Shown: positions 10,191 to 18,703 of the stretch, piece by piece
How positions within the stretch are numbered: the stretch's first letter is position 1
Layout: every line of letters starts with the position of its first letter
Source of the DNA: Variovorax boronicumulans
GTDB taxonomy: Bacteria; Pseudomonadota; Gammaproteobacteria; Burkholderiales; Burkholderiaceae_C
NCBI RefSeq assembly: GCF_029892485.1
Contig: NZ_JARXVG010000014.1
Span: 62,001 to 126,000, forward strand
DNA: 64,000 nt
Reading direction: 5' to 3'
Program-made: the position numbers and the translations under genes
Notes under the pieces: generated by a model
Told to the model about the DNA's origin: nothing
The model's input: only the letters and a program-made list of their open reading frames with translations
Database searches by the model: none

Positions 10191-11078
10191 ATGCGCTCGC
10201 TGATCCTCCTGGCCATCATCTTCCTGTGCGCGACCGTGGGCGTGATCCTGTTGCTCTACATGATCTCGCTGATCCGCAAGGCCAGGCCTTCGGAGCGCAC
10301 CCACATGGACCCGCTGCCGCGCATGCTGCGCCTGGTGTGGCCGGTGGTGAACATCCTCCAGTTCCATGTGTCGGAGATCGCGCCCACCTCGATGCTGGTC
10401 AAGCGCAAACGCCAGCTGCAGCTCGCGGGGCTGGAGTTCGTGCTCAAGGCCGAGGAATTCATCGCGGTGCAGGTGGTGTCGCTCATCGTGGTGGCCGCGC
10501 TGGGCCTCTGGACCGCGGGCCTGCTCAACGCGATGGCCGGCACCAAGGTGTGGGTCACGCTCACCGCATGCTTGCTGGGATGGATGTACCCGGTGATGTG
10601 GATGCGCGACCGCCGCAAGCGCCGCGAGAAAGACATCCTGCGGACGCTGCCCGGCTACCTGGACATGATCACGCTGTGCTGCCAGGCAGGCCTGAGCCTG
10701 ACGGGCGCGATCGCGCAGGCGGTGCAGAAGGGGCCGGGCGGCGCGCTGGGCCAGGAGTTCGATCGCATGATGCGCGAGATGCGCACCGGCGCGAGCCGCA
10801 TGGATGCGCTCAATGCCATGGCCGACCGCCTGGACAACAAGCACATCAAGAGCCTGGTGTCCAACCTCACGCAGGCCGAGTCGCTGGGCGCGAGCCTGGC
10901 GGACACGCTCTCGGCCATTTCAGATCAACGCCGCACCGAGCGTTTCCAGCATGCCGAGAAGCTCGCGATGGAAGCGCCCGTGAAGATGATCGGGCCGCTG
11001 GTGATCTTCATCTTTCCGGTCACTTTCATCATCATCTTCTTCCCGCTGGTGATGCAGTTCCTCGAGACCCAACGCTGA
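10191..11078 (+). CDS. tadC: Tad inner-membrane platform protein TadC
   Basis: The 295-residue protein is the second GspF-type platform subunit. It has an N-terminal helix (about 1-25), a central hydrophobic pair (about 90-130), and a C-terminal helix (VIFIFPVTFIIIFFPLVMQF). Between them is the conserved ILRTLPGYLDMITLCCQAGL and SLTGAIAQAV stretch, followed by RMDALNAMADR and SLVSNLTQAESLGASLADTL. This pattern matches TadC rather than TadB. It lies 7 bp after tadB and 10 bp before the DUF192 gene. Confidence 0.92.
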   Translation: MRSLILLAIIFLCATVGVILLLYMISLIRKARPSERTHMDPLPRMLRLVWPVVNILQFHVSEIAPTSMLVKRKRQLQLAGLEFVLKAEEFIAVQVVSLIVVAALGLWTAGLLNAMAGTKVWVTLTACLLGWMYPVMWMRDRRKRREKDILRTLPGYLDMITLCCQAGLSLTGAIAQAVQKGPGGALGQEFDRMMREMRTGASRMDALNAMADRLDNKHIKSLVSNLTQAESLGASLADTLSAISDQRRTERFQHAEKLAMEAPVKMIGPLVIFIFPVTFIIIFFPLVMQFLETQR

Positions 11079-11088
11079 GAAGCCACCC

Positions 11089-11430
11089 ATGCGCATCGTC
11101 TCCCTGCGATCCCCACAGGACCAACCCTTCGGCCCGGTGCGGGTGGCCGAGCGCGGCTGGGACCGCACGCGCGGGCTGCTCGGGCGGCCGCGCCTGGCCG
11201 CGAGCGAGGGTCTTTTGATCATGCGCTGCAGCTCGGTGCACACGGTGGGCATGCGCTATCCGATCGATGTCGTCTTTCTCGACCGGCACGGCGGCATTGC
11301 GCGCGTGGTGGAGAGCCTGCGCCCGATGCGGATCGCCATGTGCCTGGGGGCGGCGAACGTGCTCGAGCTGGCCGCCGGACAGGCGCGGCGGCTCGCGCTG
11401 CGCCCGGGCCTCAGGTTGTCGGGCTGGTAA
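11089..11430 (+). CDS. DUF192-family protein
   Basis: The 113-residue protein matches the DUF192 fold: an early RTRGLLGRPRLAASEGLLI motif, then SSVHTVGMRYPIDVVFLDR, then the C-terminal LELAAGQARRLALRPG stretch. The family has no settled function. Many members are exported, but this one has no signal peptide and looks cytoplasmic. It lies inside the pilus operon, 10 bp after tadC and 22 bp before the large TadE-like gene, so it is probably co-transcribed. Its role there is unknown. Confidence 0.88.
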   Translation: MRIVSLRSPQDQPFGPVRVAERGWDRTRGLLGRPRLAASEGLLIMRCSSVHTVGMRYPIDVVFLDRHGGIARVVESLRPMRIAMCLGAANVLELAAGQARRLALRPGLRLSGW

Positions 11431-11452
11431 CTACAGACAGAGGAGAACAGCA

Positions 11453-12652
11453 ATGCATTCCACTCTTGAACGCAATCAGAAGCACCGGCTTGCGCGGGGT
11501 CAGCGTGGTGCCTCCATGACCGAGACCATGATCGCGCTGCCGGTGCTGATCCTCTTCGTGATGTGCGTGGTGCAGTTCGGCCTGATCTACCGCGCGCGCC
11601 TCACGCTGGAGTACGCCGCGCACGAGGCCGCGCGTGCGGGTTCGCTCAACAACGGCATGCCGCTGCCCTTCATCTTTCGCATCGGCAACTCGACCGCGCC
11701 GGGCCTGAGCACGCTCAACAGCGCCGCGCTGGAGCTCACCACCAACGCGCTCACGCGCGGCAGCGTGTGGCAGGGGCTGGTCAAGGGCATGATGCCGCTG
11801 AACGTGCGCGATGCCAGCGTGGGCGGCATGTTCAAGGGCTGGATAGACACCAACACCGACCTGATCGAGTCGGCCTGCATCGAATACCTGAACCCCACGC
11901 AGACCACCTTCATCGATTGGTCCTTCATCGAGAACTTCGGCGAGAACCGCTGGATCGTGCAGATCCCCAATGACACCATGCGTTACCGCAAGCCGCTGCC
12001 CTACGACTTCAAGGCCAAGGCCATGAGCACCACCGTGGGCATCGGCGACCCGCTGCCGCCCGATGCGGAGCTGCGTGGCAACGTGTCGAACAAGACGCTG
12101 GGCGAAGCCAGCGTGCTGCACCTGCGCGTGCACTACGGCTATCGCCTCGGGATTCCGGTGGCCAACAAGATCATCCTCACCGCGCTCAAGGGCTACCAGT
12201 TCGCGGGCGAGGCGTGGTTCAAGCTGCTGTCGGTCGATGGCGCCACCGCGCCGGGCACCGATTTCCGGCTCAACCAGCTCGATGCGTACTACATCGCCAA
12301 CGGCAAGATCCCGCTGTCCGCCGACGGCGTGGTGGGCATGGAGTCGCCGATGTTCTGGCATCCGTTCTATTCGTTCGGCCCCAAAAGCGACCGCAGCATC
12401 GACCTGCAGTGGGACCCGGCGTGGAGCAACAACATCGGCATCAACGTGCTGGAGAAGCCGCAGGACGCCATGACCAACATCTTCGCCTTCGTGCGCAACA
12501 ACAGCACCGAGTGGGCCTCGCAACTGACGGCCCGCGGCGTCGATGCGCTGGCCGACAAGGTGGGTGATGGCAACTCCTTCTGCCCGGCGATCTGGGACGC
12601 CTCGGTCAAGGGCCAGCTGGACAAGGTGCCGAACCCGGGCAAGGCGCCCTGA
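11453..12652 (+). CDS. Large TadE-like pseudopilin
   Basis: The 399-residue product has a basic leader ending in RGQRG, then ASMTETMIALPVLILFVMCV. The prepilin site (G, ASMT, E) and hydrophobic helix are those of the TadE family, followed by QFGLIYRARLTLEYAAHEAA, a very typical TadE continuation. The remaining 330 residues are soluble and have no domain I recognise, making it about twice the usual TadE length. A strong ribosome site (AGGAG at 11441) precedes the ATG at 11453. The stop shares one base with the next start. Confidence 0.8.
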   Translation: MHSTLERNQKHRLARGQRGASMTETMIALPVLILFVMCVVQFGLIYRARLTLEYAAHEAARAGSLNNGMPLPFIFRIGNSTAPGLSTLNSAALELTTNALTRGSVWQGLVKGMMPLNVRDASVGGMFKGWIDTNTDLIESACIEYLNPTQTTFIDWSFIENFGENRWIVQIPNDTMRYRKPLPYDFKAKAMSTTVGIGDPLPPDAELRGNVSNKTLGEASVLHLRVHYGYRLGIPVANKIILTALKGYQFAGEAWFKLLSVDGATAPGTDFRLNQLDAYYIANGKIPLSADGVVGMESPMFWHPFYSFGPKSDRSIDLQWDPAWSNNIGINVLEKPQDAMTNIFAFVRNNSTEWASQLTARGVDALADKVGDGNSFCPAIWDASVKGQLDKVPNPGKAP

Positions 12653-14958
12653 TGCGCGAGGCGACGGACGCATCGCACGCCGCGCTTGGCGGGAGCGCAG
12701 CACGTGCTGCGCGTGACGCGAGCGCCGGCGCGCTCGCGCTCTGCGCATCGACGATCTTCGTCTCGGCGTTCCTGCTGTTCCTGGTGCAGCCGCTGATCGC
12801 GCGGCAGATCCTGCCGTGGTTCGGCGGCTCGGCCGCGGTGTGGACACTGTGCCTGGTGTTCTTCCAGGTGGTGCTGCTCCTGGGCTATTTCTATGCCGAC
12901 TTTCTCTCGCGCCGGCCGCTGCGCACGCAGGCCATCGTGCATTCGCTTTTCTTGCTCGCGGCCTGCGCGATGCTGCCGGTGATCCCCGATGCCGCGTGGA
13001 AGCCGACGGGGCAGGGCGATCCCGCGACGGGCGTGCTCGCGGTGCTGGCCGCGACCATCGGGCTGCCGTATCTCGCGGTGTGCACCACCGGGCCGCTTGT
13101 GCAGAGCTGGGTCGCGCGGCTGCATGCGGGCGATGCACCGCGGCAGGCGAAGGTCTATCGGCTGTTCGCGCTGTCGAACCTTGCGGCGCTGTTCGCGCTC
13201 GTGGTGTATCCCTTCGTGCTGGAGCCTGTGTTCGCGCTGCGTGCGCAGGCCATCGCATGGTCGGTGGGCTTCGGGCTCTTCGCGGTGCTGGCGATCGTGT
13301 CGGTGGTGGCCGTGGGGAAGGCGCGGCCGACGCAGACTGGCGCCGAAGCGGCCGCAACCACTGCGGCGCCGGCGGCACCACTGCCGTGGTCCGACCAACT
13401 GCTGTGGCTGGTGCTGGCCGCGCTCGGCACGGTCGCGCTGCTCGCGGTGTCGGCCTTCATCACCCAGGACATCGCCTCGGTGCCGATGCTGTGGATCGTG
13501 CCGCTCGCGCTGTATCTCCTGAGCTTCGTGCTGTGCTTCGACAGCGACTTCTGGTACCGGCGCTGGCTCTTCTGGCCGGCCGTGCTGGTGCTCGCGCCGG
13601 TGATGGGCTGGTACCTCAACACGCCGCAGCGCTCGCTGCCGATTCCCGCGGCCATCGGGCTCTTCTGCGCCGGGCTGTTCGCGATCTGCATGTTCTCCAA
13701 CGGCGAGCTCGCACGGGCGCGGCCCGGGGCCGCGCGGCTTACGCGCTTCTACCTGCTGCTGGCGCTGGGTGGCGCGTTGGGCGGCATCTTCGCGGGCGTG
13801 GTCGCGCCGCACTTCTTCAACGGCTACTGGGAGTTGCCGGCGAGCCTGGCGGTGCCGGGGCTCATCGTGCTGTGGCTCACGCGTGCGCGCCAGCAGTGGG
13901 TGTGGCTCGCGTTCGCCTTCGCCATCGTGGTGGCCTATGCGGTGTTCATCCGCATGGCTTCGGTCGCGGTGTCGCTGCCGGTGTTCTACGCGATGGTGAC
14001 GGCGCTGGCGGTCTTCGCGGCGCTCTACACCGCATGGCGTGCGCGCGCATGGGCCGCGGGTGCGGGGCTCCTGGGCGCATTGGTGTCGGTGGCGGTGGCG
14101 TGGCTCACGGTTTCCAACGTGCTCGAAGCGGACAACCGAACGATGCTGCGCGTGCGCAATTTCTACGGCGCGCTGCGCGTGGAGCAGCTGGGCATTCCGG
14201 GGTCGCTCACGGCATCGCGCCGGCTGATGCACGGCGTGATCTCGCACGGCGAGCAACTGCAGGGCGCGGTGCAGCGGCGCCTGCCGAGCACCTACTACGG
14301 CCCGAAATCGGGCGCCGGGCTTGCCCTGCTCACGAACCGGGCCGAGCCCCGGCGCGTGGGCGTGATCGGCCTGGGCGTGGGCACGCTCGCCGCCTACGGG
14401 CGAAGCGGCGACACGGTGCGCTTCTACGAGATCAACCCGCGCGTGACGGCGGCGGCGCACTCGCATTTCAGCTACTTGGCCGACTCGCCCGCGAAGATCG
14501 AAATCGCACAGGGCGATGCGCGCCTCCTGATGCAGCAGGAGCTGGACGGGCAGGGCTCGCAGCGCTTCGACGCGATCATGGTGGATGCCTTCTCGGGCGA
14601 CGCGATCCCGATGCACCTGATGACACGCGAGGCGCTGGCGCTCTATCGCAGGCACCTGCTGCCCACAGGCGTGATCGCGTTCCACATCAGCAACCGGCAC
14701 CTGGATCTCGCGCCGGTGGTCAAGCGCCTGGCCGACGATGCGGGCATGAAGGCAGTGCGCGTCCGGTTCGATCCCGCGCCGGGCAATGCGACGCTGGAGC
14801 ACGCATCCGAATACGTGCTGCTGACGAACGACGACCGCTTCCTGCAGGACGCGGCCGTGCGCGCACGCGGCGAAGCCATCGATGCGGCCGGTGCCACGCT
14901 GTGGACCGACGACCACAGCAACCTGCTGGCCGCACTGCGTTGGACCGCGCGGCCCTGA
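12652..14958 (+). CDS. Membrane-fused spermidine-synthase-like protein
   Basis: The 768-residue protein has two halves. Residues about 20-480 are a hydrophobic, multi-helix region (roughly ten to twelve segments) resembling a transporter-like module. Residues about 490-768 form a polyamine aminopropyltransferase/methyltransferase-like Rossmann domain, with RVGVIGLGVGTLAAYG as the nucleotide-binding turn, YEINPRV as the acidic strand end and FDAIMVDAFSGDAIP as the catalytic loop region. Such fusions are common in bacteria, but their substrates are not established. The start overlaps the TadE-like stop by one base, so it is likely translated with the pilus genes. Confidence 0.85.
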   Translation: MREATDASHAALGGSAARAARDASAGALALCASTIFVSAFLLFLVQPLIARQILPWFGGSAAVWTLCLVFFQVVLLLGYFYADFLSRRPLRTQAIVHSLFLLAACAMLPVIPDAAWKPTGQGDPATGVLAVLAATIGLPYLAVCTTGPLVQSWVARLHAGDAPRQAKVYRLFALSNLAALFALVVYPFVLEPVFALRAQAIAWSVGFGLFAVLAIVSVVAVGKARPTQTGAEAAATTAAPAAPLPWSDQLLWLVLAALGTVALLAVSAFITQDIASVPMLWIVPLALYLLSFVLCFDSDFWYRRWLFWPAVLVLAPVMGWYLNTPQRSLPIPAAIGLFCAGLFAICMFSNGELARARPGAARLTRFYLLLALGGALGGIFAGVVAPHFFNGYWELPASLAVPGLIVLWLTRARQQWVWLAFAFAIVVAYAVFIRMASVAVSLPVFYAMVTALAVFAALYTAWRARAWAAGAGLLGALVSVAVAWLTVSNVLEADNRTMLRVRNFYGALRVEQLGIPGSLTASRRLMHGVISHGEQLQGAVQRRLPSTYYGPKSGAGLALLTNRAEPRRVGVIGLGVGTLAAYGRSGDTVRFYEINPRVTAAAHSHFSYLADSPAKIEIAQGDARLLMQQELDGQGSQRFDAIMVDAFSGDAIPMHLMTREALALYRRHLLPTGVIAFHISNRHLDLAPVVKRLADDAGMKAVRVRFDPAPGNATLEHASEYVLLTNDDRFLQDAAVRARGEAIDAAGATLWTDDHSNLLAALRWTARP

Positions 14959-14982
14959 GCCGGGCCGGCCGATAGCGAAGGC

Positions 14983-15888
14983 TCAGGCCGCCGGCGCGTC
15001 GTGCCAGCGCCCGAGCAGCCGCGCCACCGCGCGCACGCGCTGCGTGTCGCGGCCCCAGCGGCGGCTGGCCGGCAGGCGGCGCGCCCACTTCATGCGCCGC
15101 GCCGCATTCGCGATGCGCTCGCGCACTTCTTCGTTCACCGTGGCGAGCGCCGCATGCCAGTGCTGGCCGGCCGCCTGCGGCGCGGCGGCCTCGAGCATCA
15201 TGGCCGTCGAGTGCAGGTAGCTGAGCCAGTCGCGCGCCTGGCATTCGGCGAGCGTCATGACTTCGGCGGGGTCGTCCTCGAAATCGATGTAGCCGATCAC
15301 GCCATCGGGGCACTGCACGAGGTTGCGGTCGAAGGCCTGGCTCAGGTGCTGGCCGCGCACGTGCACGGCCGCGATGGCGGCAAGGCCTTCACGCCACACC
15401 GCGAGCAGCGAGGCGGGGCCGGCCGCGGCGGCCTGGTCCAGGCGCTCCTGCAGCACGACGGTGGCGCGTCCGCTCTCGCCGAGGTCGGAGATCAGCAGGC
15501 CATCGGGTTGCTGCGCGAGCACCGTGGGCACGCGCAGGCCCGCGGCCGCGAGCTGCTTCAGGCGCCGCGCCTCGGTGGCGATGGCGGCTTCGCCGCCCGG
15601 GTTGGGCACCGGCTTGATGATGTCCAGCCGCACCATGCGCGCGACCGCCGCCATCACGCGGTAGCCCCACTTGCCATGGCGCGGGCCGGCCTTCTTGAGC
15701 CACACGCGCTCGCTGCCGAGCCGGTGGCTCGCCACGTTCTTCTGCTGCTTGGGCAGGGTGATGCGCAGGAACTCGGCGTAGTCGCCGGGTGCGGGCGGAT
15801 TGGGCAGCGCGTCGAGCGGCGCCGGCGCGGAAGCCGCGCCTTTCGCGCTTTGCAGGCGCGTAGAAGCGCCTCGTCTCAGTGGATTCAT
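14983..15888 (-). CDS. Lipopolysaccharide kinase/BUD32-like protein
   Basis: The 301-residue protein has a small-molecule or protein kinase fold. The segment GQHLSQAFDRNLVQCPDGVI resembles a catalytic loop, with a His-Leu-x-x-x-x-Asp-Arg-Asn pattern. YIDFEDDPAEV is the metal-binding DFG equivalent. The N-terminal lobe includes GSERVWLKKAGPRHGKWGYR with a likely ATP-contacting Lys. It is probably cytoplasmic. Substrate could be lipid A/core sugars or another small molecule; the sequence does not decide. The start ATG overlaps the stop of the upstream glutamate-synthase-like gene by four bases, so both form one operon. Confidence 0.75.
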   Translation of the reverse strand: MNPLRRGASTRLQSAKGAASAPAPLDALPNPPAPGDYAEFLRITLPKQQKNVASHRLGSERVWLKKAGPRHGKWGYRVMAAVARMVRLDIIKPVPNPGGEAAIATEARRLKQLAAAGLRVPTVLAQQPDGLLISDLGESGRATVVLQERLDQAAAAGPASLLAVWREGLAAIAAVHVRGQHLSQAFDRNLVQCPDGVIGYIDFEDDPAEVMTLAECQARDWLSYLHSTAMMLEAAAPQAAGQHWHAALATVNEEVRERIANAARRMKWARRLPASRRWGRDTQRVRAVARLLGRWHDAPAA

Positions 15889-17582
15889 GCGGCCATTGCA
15901 AAGCCCGGGACGAGGCCGTAGGGCCCTTGCGTCACAGGCTGAAAACTCTCTGCACTGGCCAGCGGCCAGTAGGTGCGAAAAACGTTGTGCTGCGCGTCGA
16001 GCGGCCCGAGCAGCGCGCCCGGCTGCACCTGCATCACCAGGTTGCTCAACAGCCGCACCTCGGTGTCGGAGATGCGGCGCACGATGTGGTGGGCGGTGAT
16101 CTGCTGCGGATGATCGAGGCCCGCGGCCTGCACCAGCTCCTGCAGCGCATGCAGCGTGCTGCGGTGGAAGTTGCGCACCCGGTCGGCCTTGGTCGGCACC
16201 ACCAGCGCCTGCTGGCGCAGCGGGTCCTGCGTGGTCACGCCGGTGGGGCAGTGGCCGGTGTGGCAGCTCTGCGCCTGGATGCAGCCCAGCGCCATCATGA
16301 AACCGCGTGCCGCGTTGCACCAGTCGGCGCCCAGCGCCATCATGCGGGCCACGTCGAAGGCGGTGATCACCTTGGCCGCGCAGCCGATCTTGATGCGGTG
16401 GCGCAGGTTCACGCCGATCAGCGTGTTGTGCACGAGCAGGAGGCCTTCCTGCAATGGCGCGCCCACGTGGTCGCTGAACTCGACCGGCGCAGCGCCCGTG
16501 CCGCCCTCGGCACCGTCGACCACGATGAAGTCGGGCGTGATGCCGGTGGCCTGCATCGCCTTGACGATGCCGAACCATTCCCACGGGTGGCCGAGGCAGA
16601 ACTTGAAACCCGTCGGCTTGCCGCCAGAGAGCTCGCGCAGCTTCGCGACGAAATGCATCATCTCGGTCGGCGTGGAGAACGCGCTGTGCGACGAGGGCGA
16701 GATGCAGTCCACGCCCACCGGCACGCCGCGCGCCGCCGCGATTTCGGCCGTGACCTTGGGGGCAGGAAGCACCCCGCCGTGGCCGGGCTTGGCGCCCTGG
16801 CTCAGCTTGATCTCGATCATCTTCACCTGCGGGTCGCGCGCGTTGGCGGTGAAGCGCTCGGCATTGAAGCTGCCGTCGTCGTTGCGGCAGCCGAAGTAGC
16901 CCGAGCCGATTTCCCAGATCAGGTCGCCGCCGTGCACCCGGTGGTGCTGCGAGATCGAGCCTTCGCCGGTGTCGTGCGCGAAGCCGCCCATCTTGGCGCC
17001 CTGGTTGAGCGCGAGGATCGCGTTGGCCGACAGCGCGCCAAAGCTCATGGCCGAGATGTTGAACACGCTCGCGTTGTAAGGCTGGGTACAGACCTGCGCG
17101 GGGTTCGCGTCAGCGGTCTGCGGCGTACCGCCGATCACGATGCGGAAATCATGGTTCGCGAGCTTGGTCGGCTGCATCGAGTGGTTGATCCACTCGTAGC
17201 CTGCGATGGTCACGTTCAGCTGCGTGCCGAACGGTCGGTTGTCCGGCTCGCCCTTGGCGCGTTGGTAGACCAACGAGCGCTGTGCGCGCGAGAAAGGCGC
17301 CGCTTCGGAGTCACTCTCGATGAAGTACTGACGCATTTCGGGCCGGATGAACTCCAGCAAGAAGCGCAGATGGCCGATGACCGGGTAGTTGCGCAGGATC
17401 GCGTGCCGCGGCTGCCGCAGGTCGTGGATGCCGGTGCCTGAAAGTACCGCGAAGACCGCCACGCCGATCCAGGCAAGCCAAAGGTGCGGCGATACCAGCA
17501 CCAAGGCCAGGCAGGCGACCAGGCCGACCACGCACAAGGCAAAGGCGCTGTAGCGCGCCGGAAACGGAATAATCGTGGGCAT
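15885..17582 (-). CDS. FMN-binding glutamate synthase family protein
   Basis: The 565-residue protein starts with two hydrophobic helices (about residues 10-50), so it is membrane-attached. The rest is the FMN-dependent GltB-type TIM barrel: NISAMSFGALSANAILALNQ, then GEGSISQHHRVHGGDLIWEI, KLSQGAKPGHGGVLPAPKVT, and FIVVDGAEGGTGAAPVEFSD. The cysteine cluster GCIQAQSCHTGHCPTGVTTQ would hold an iron-sulfur centre. It lacks the glutamine amidotransferase domain of full glutamate synthase. This stand-alone type is common in proteobacteria and its physiological reaction is not settled. Confidence 0.9.
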   Translation of the reverse strand: MPTIIPFPARYSAFALCVVGLVACLALVLVSPHLWLAWIGVAVFAVLSGTGIHDLRQPRHAILRNYPVIGHLRFLLEFIRPEMRQYFIESDSEAAPFSRAQRSLVYQRAKGEPDNRPFGTQLNVTIAGYEWINHSMQPTKLANHDFRIVIGGTPQTADANPAQVCTQPYNASVFNISAMSFGALSANAILALNQGAKMGGFAHDTGEGSISQHHRVHGGDLIWEIGSGYFGCRNDDGSFNAERFTANARDPQVKMIEIKLSQGAKPGHGGVLPAPKVTAEIAAARGVPVGVDCISPSSHSAFSTPTEMMHFVAKLRELSGGKPTGFKFCLGHPWEWFGIVKAMQATGITPDFIVVDGAEGGTGAAPVEFSDHVGAPLQEGLLLVHNTLIGVNLRHRIKIGCAAKVITAFDVARMMALGADWCNAARGFMMALGCIQAQSCHTGHCPTGVTTQDPLRQQALVVPTKADRVRNFHRSTLHALQELVQAAGLDHPQQITAHHIVRRISDTEVRLLSNLVMQVQPGALLGPLDAQHNVFRTYWPLASAESFQPVTQGPYGLVPGFAMAA

Positions 17583-17638
17583 AGAAATAGATGACTCCGG
17601 GAGCCTGCTGCATCATAGAGGGCCGCCCCGAACCTGCC

Positions 17639-18421
17639 ATGACGACTTCCCCCGATACCCCACAGACCCCCAATCCGGCCCAGGAACCCCTCGGTCCCGA
17701 CGATTTCGACGCCCTCGATGGCGCGCTCGACGCCATGCGCGAGCACGACGAGGAAATCCCCCAGTGGGAGTTCTGCGAAGGCTTCATGGCCGCGCTGATC
17801 TGCACCCGCCGGCCCATCGAACCCACCGAATACTGGCCCGTGCTGCTGGGCGACAACTTCGTGCCGGCCCAGCACATGGAGTTCGTCTGGAACTGGAAGC
17901 GCCGCTGGCGCGAGATCGAAGAGGGCCTGGACGCCCCCGTCGAGACGCTGGACGACGAACGCAGCTGGCAGCCCGAGGTGCTCGACACCCGCGGCGCCAT
18001 CGCTTCGCTCCCCGAGGAAGAACGGGCCGAAGTGGCGGGCGAGGAAATCCCCTCGTTCGCCCAGGTCTGGGCGCTAGGCTTCATGTACGCCGTCGAGAAC
18101 TGGCCCGAAGACTGGGCCACCCCGCGCGACAAAGATGCCGCGCAGATGCTCGACGACGCGCTCGACAACATCGTCGCGCTCACCGAGGACGACACCGCCA
18201 AGCCCACGGTCTCGATGTACAGCGACGACGGTCCGCCCAGCGTGAGCCAGCAGCGGCTCGACGATTTCGGCGCCGCCATCTGGGCGGTGTACGACCTGCG
18301 CCAGCTCTGGAAGAGCCTGGGGCCGAAGGTCGAGACGATCCGCAAGGAGCCCACGCCGGGGCGTAACGATCCTTGCCCCTGTGGCAGTGGCAAGAAGTAC
18401 AAGAAGTGCCACGGTGAGTGA
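17639..18421 (+). CDS. UPF0149 (YecA-like) protein with C-terminal SEC-C zinc motif
   Basis: The 260-residue acidic protein has the YecA/YgfB-type helical domain (about residues 25-200, with WEFCEGFMAALICTRRPIEP and WALGFMYAVENWPEDW). A C-terminal SEC-C zinc motif follows (RNDPCPCGSGKKYKKCHGE). The family's role is poorly defined; the SEC-C motif is the one used by SecA to touch SecB and ribosomes. ATG 17639 is preferred over 17591 because the longer N-terminus is not typical. It is divergent from the glutamate-synthase-like gene. Confidence 0.88.
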   Translation: MTTSPDTPQTPNPAQEPLGPDDFDALDGALDAMREHDEEIPQWEFCEGFMAALICTRRPIEPTEYWPVLLGDNFVPAQHMEFVWNWKRRWREIEEGLDAPVETLDDERSWQPEVLDTRGAIASLPEEERAEVAGEEIPSFAQVWALGFMYAVENWPEDWATPRDKDAAQMLDDALDNIVALTEDDTAKPTVSMYSDDGPPSVSQQRLDDFGAAIWAVYDLRQLWKSLGPKVETIRKEPTPGRNDPCPCGSGKKYKKCHGE

Positions 18422-18442
18422 CTGGGGGATTCGTTCGGGGTG

Positions 18443-18655
18443 CGATCACGCCGACGGGGTGCCTTGCTCCGCGAATGTCCCCCGCCCTTCGGGCTCCTCC
18501 TTGATTTCGCTGCGCAAGGCACCCCATCGGCGTGATCGTCATGCGCAGCGGTCGTTGATCGGCCGCACACCGGCAGCGTGCCCCAGTGCACAGGGCATCG
18601 GGTGCTCCCCGCAGCGAAATAAAGGAGGAGCCGAAGGCGGGGGACATTCGCGGAG
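18443..18655. repeat. Nested inverted-repeat element
   Basis: Two layers are visible. An outer pair, 18443-18467 and 18514-18538, is a 25-base inverted repeat with one mismatch. Inside and beyond it, the segment at about 18469-18513 recurs in inverted orientation at about 18610-18655, with only a few differences. The unit carries GAATGTCCCCCGCCC and a CTCCTTGATTTCGCTGCG end. This looks like a dispersed intergenic repeat, two copies of which inserted head-to-head. Transcribed, it could fold into a very long stem. No protein is encoded. Confidence 0.75.
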
Positions 18656-18703
18656 GGGAGTACCCGGTGGCCTGTGCACCCGCCCTGAACAAGAGCACCT
18701 CCA

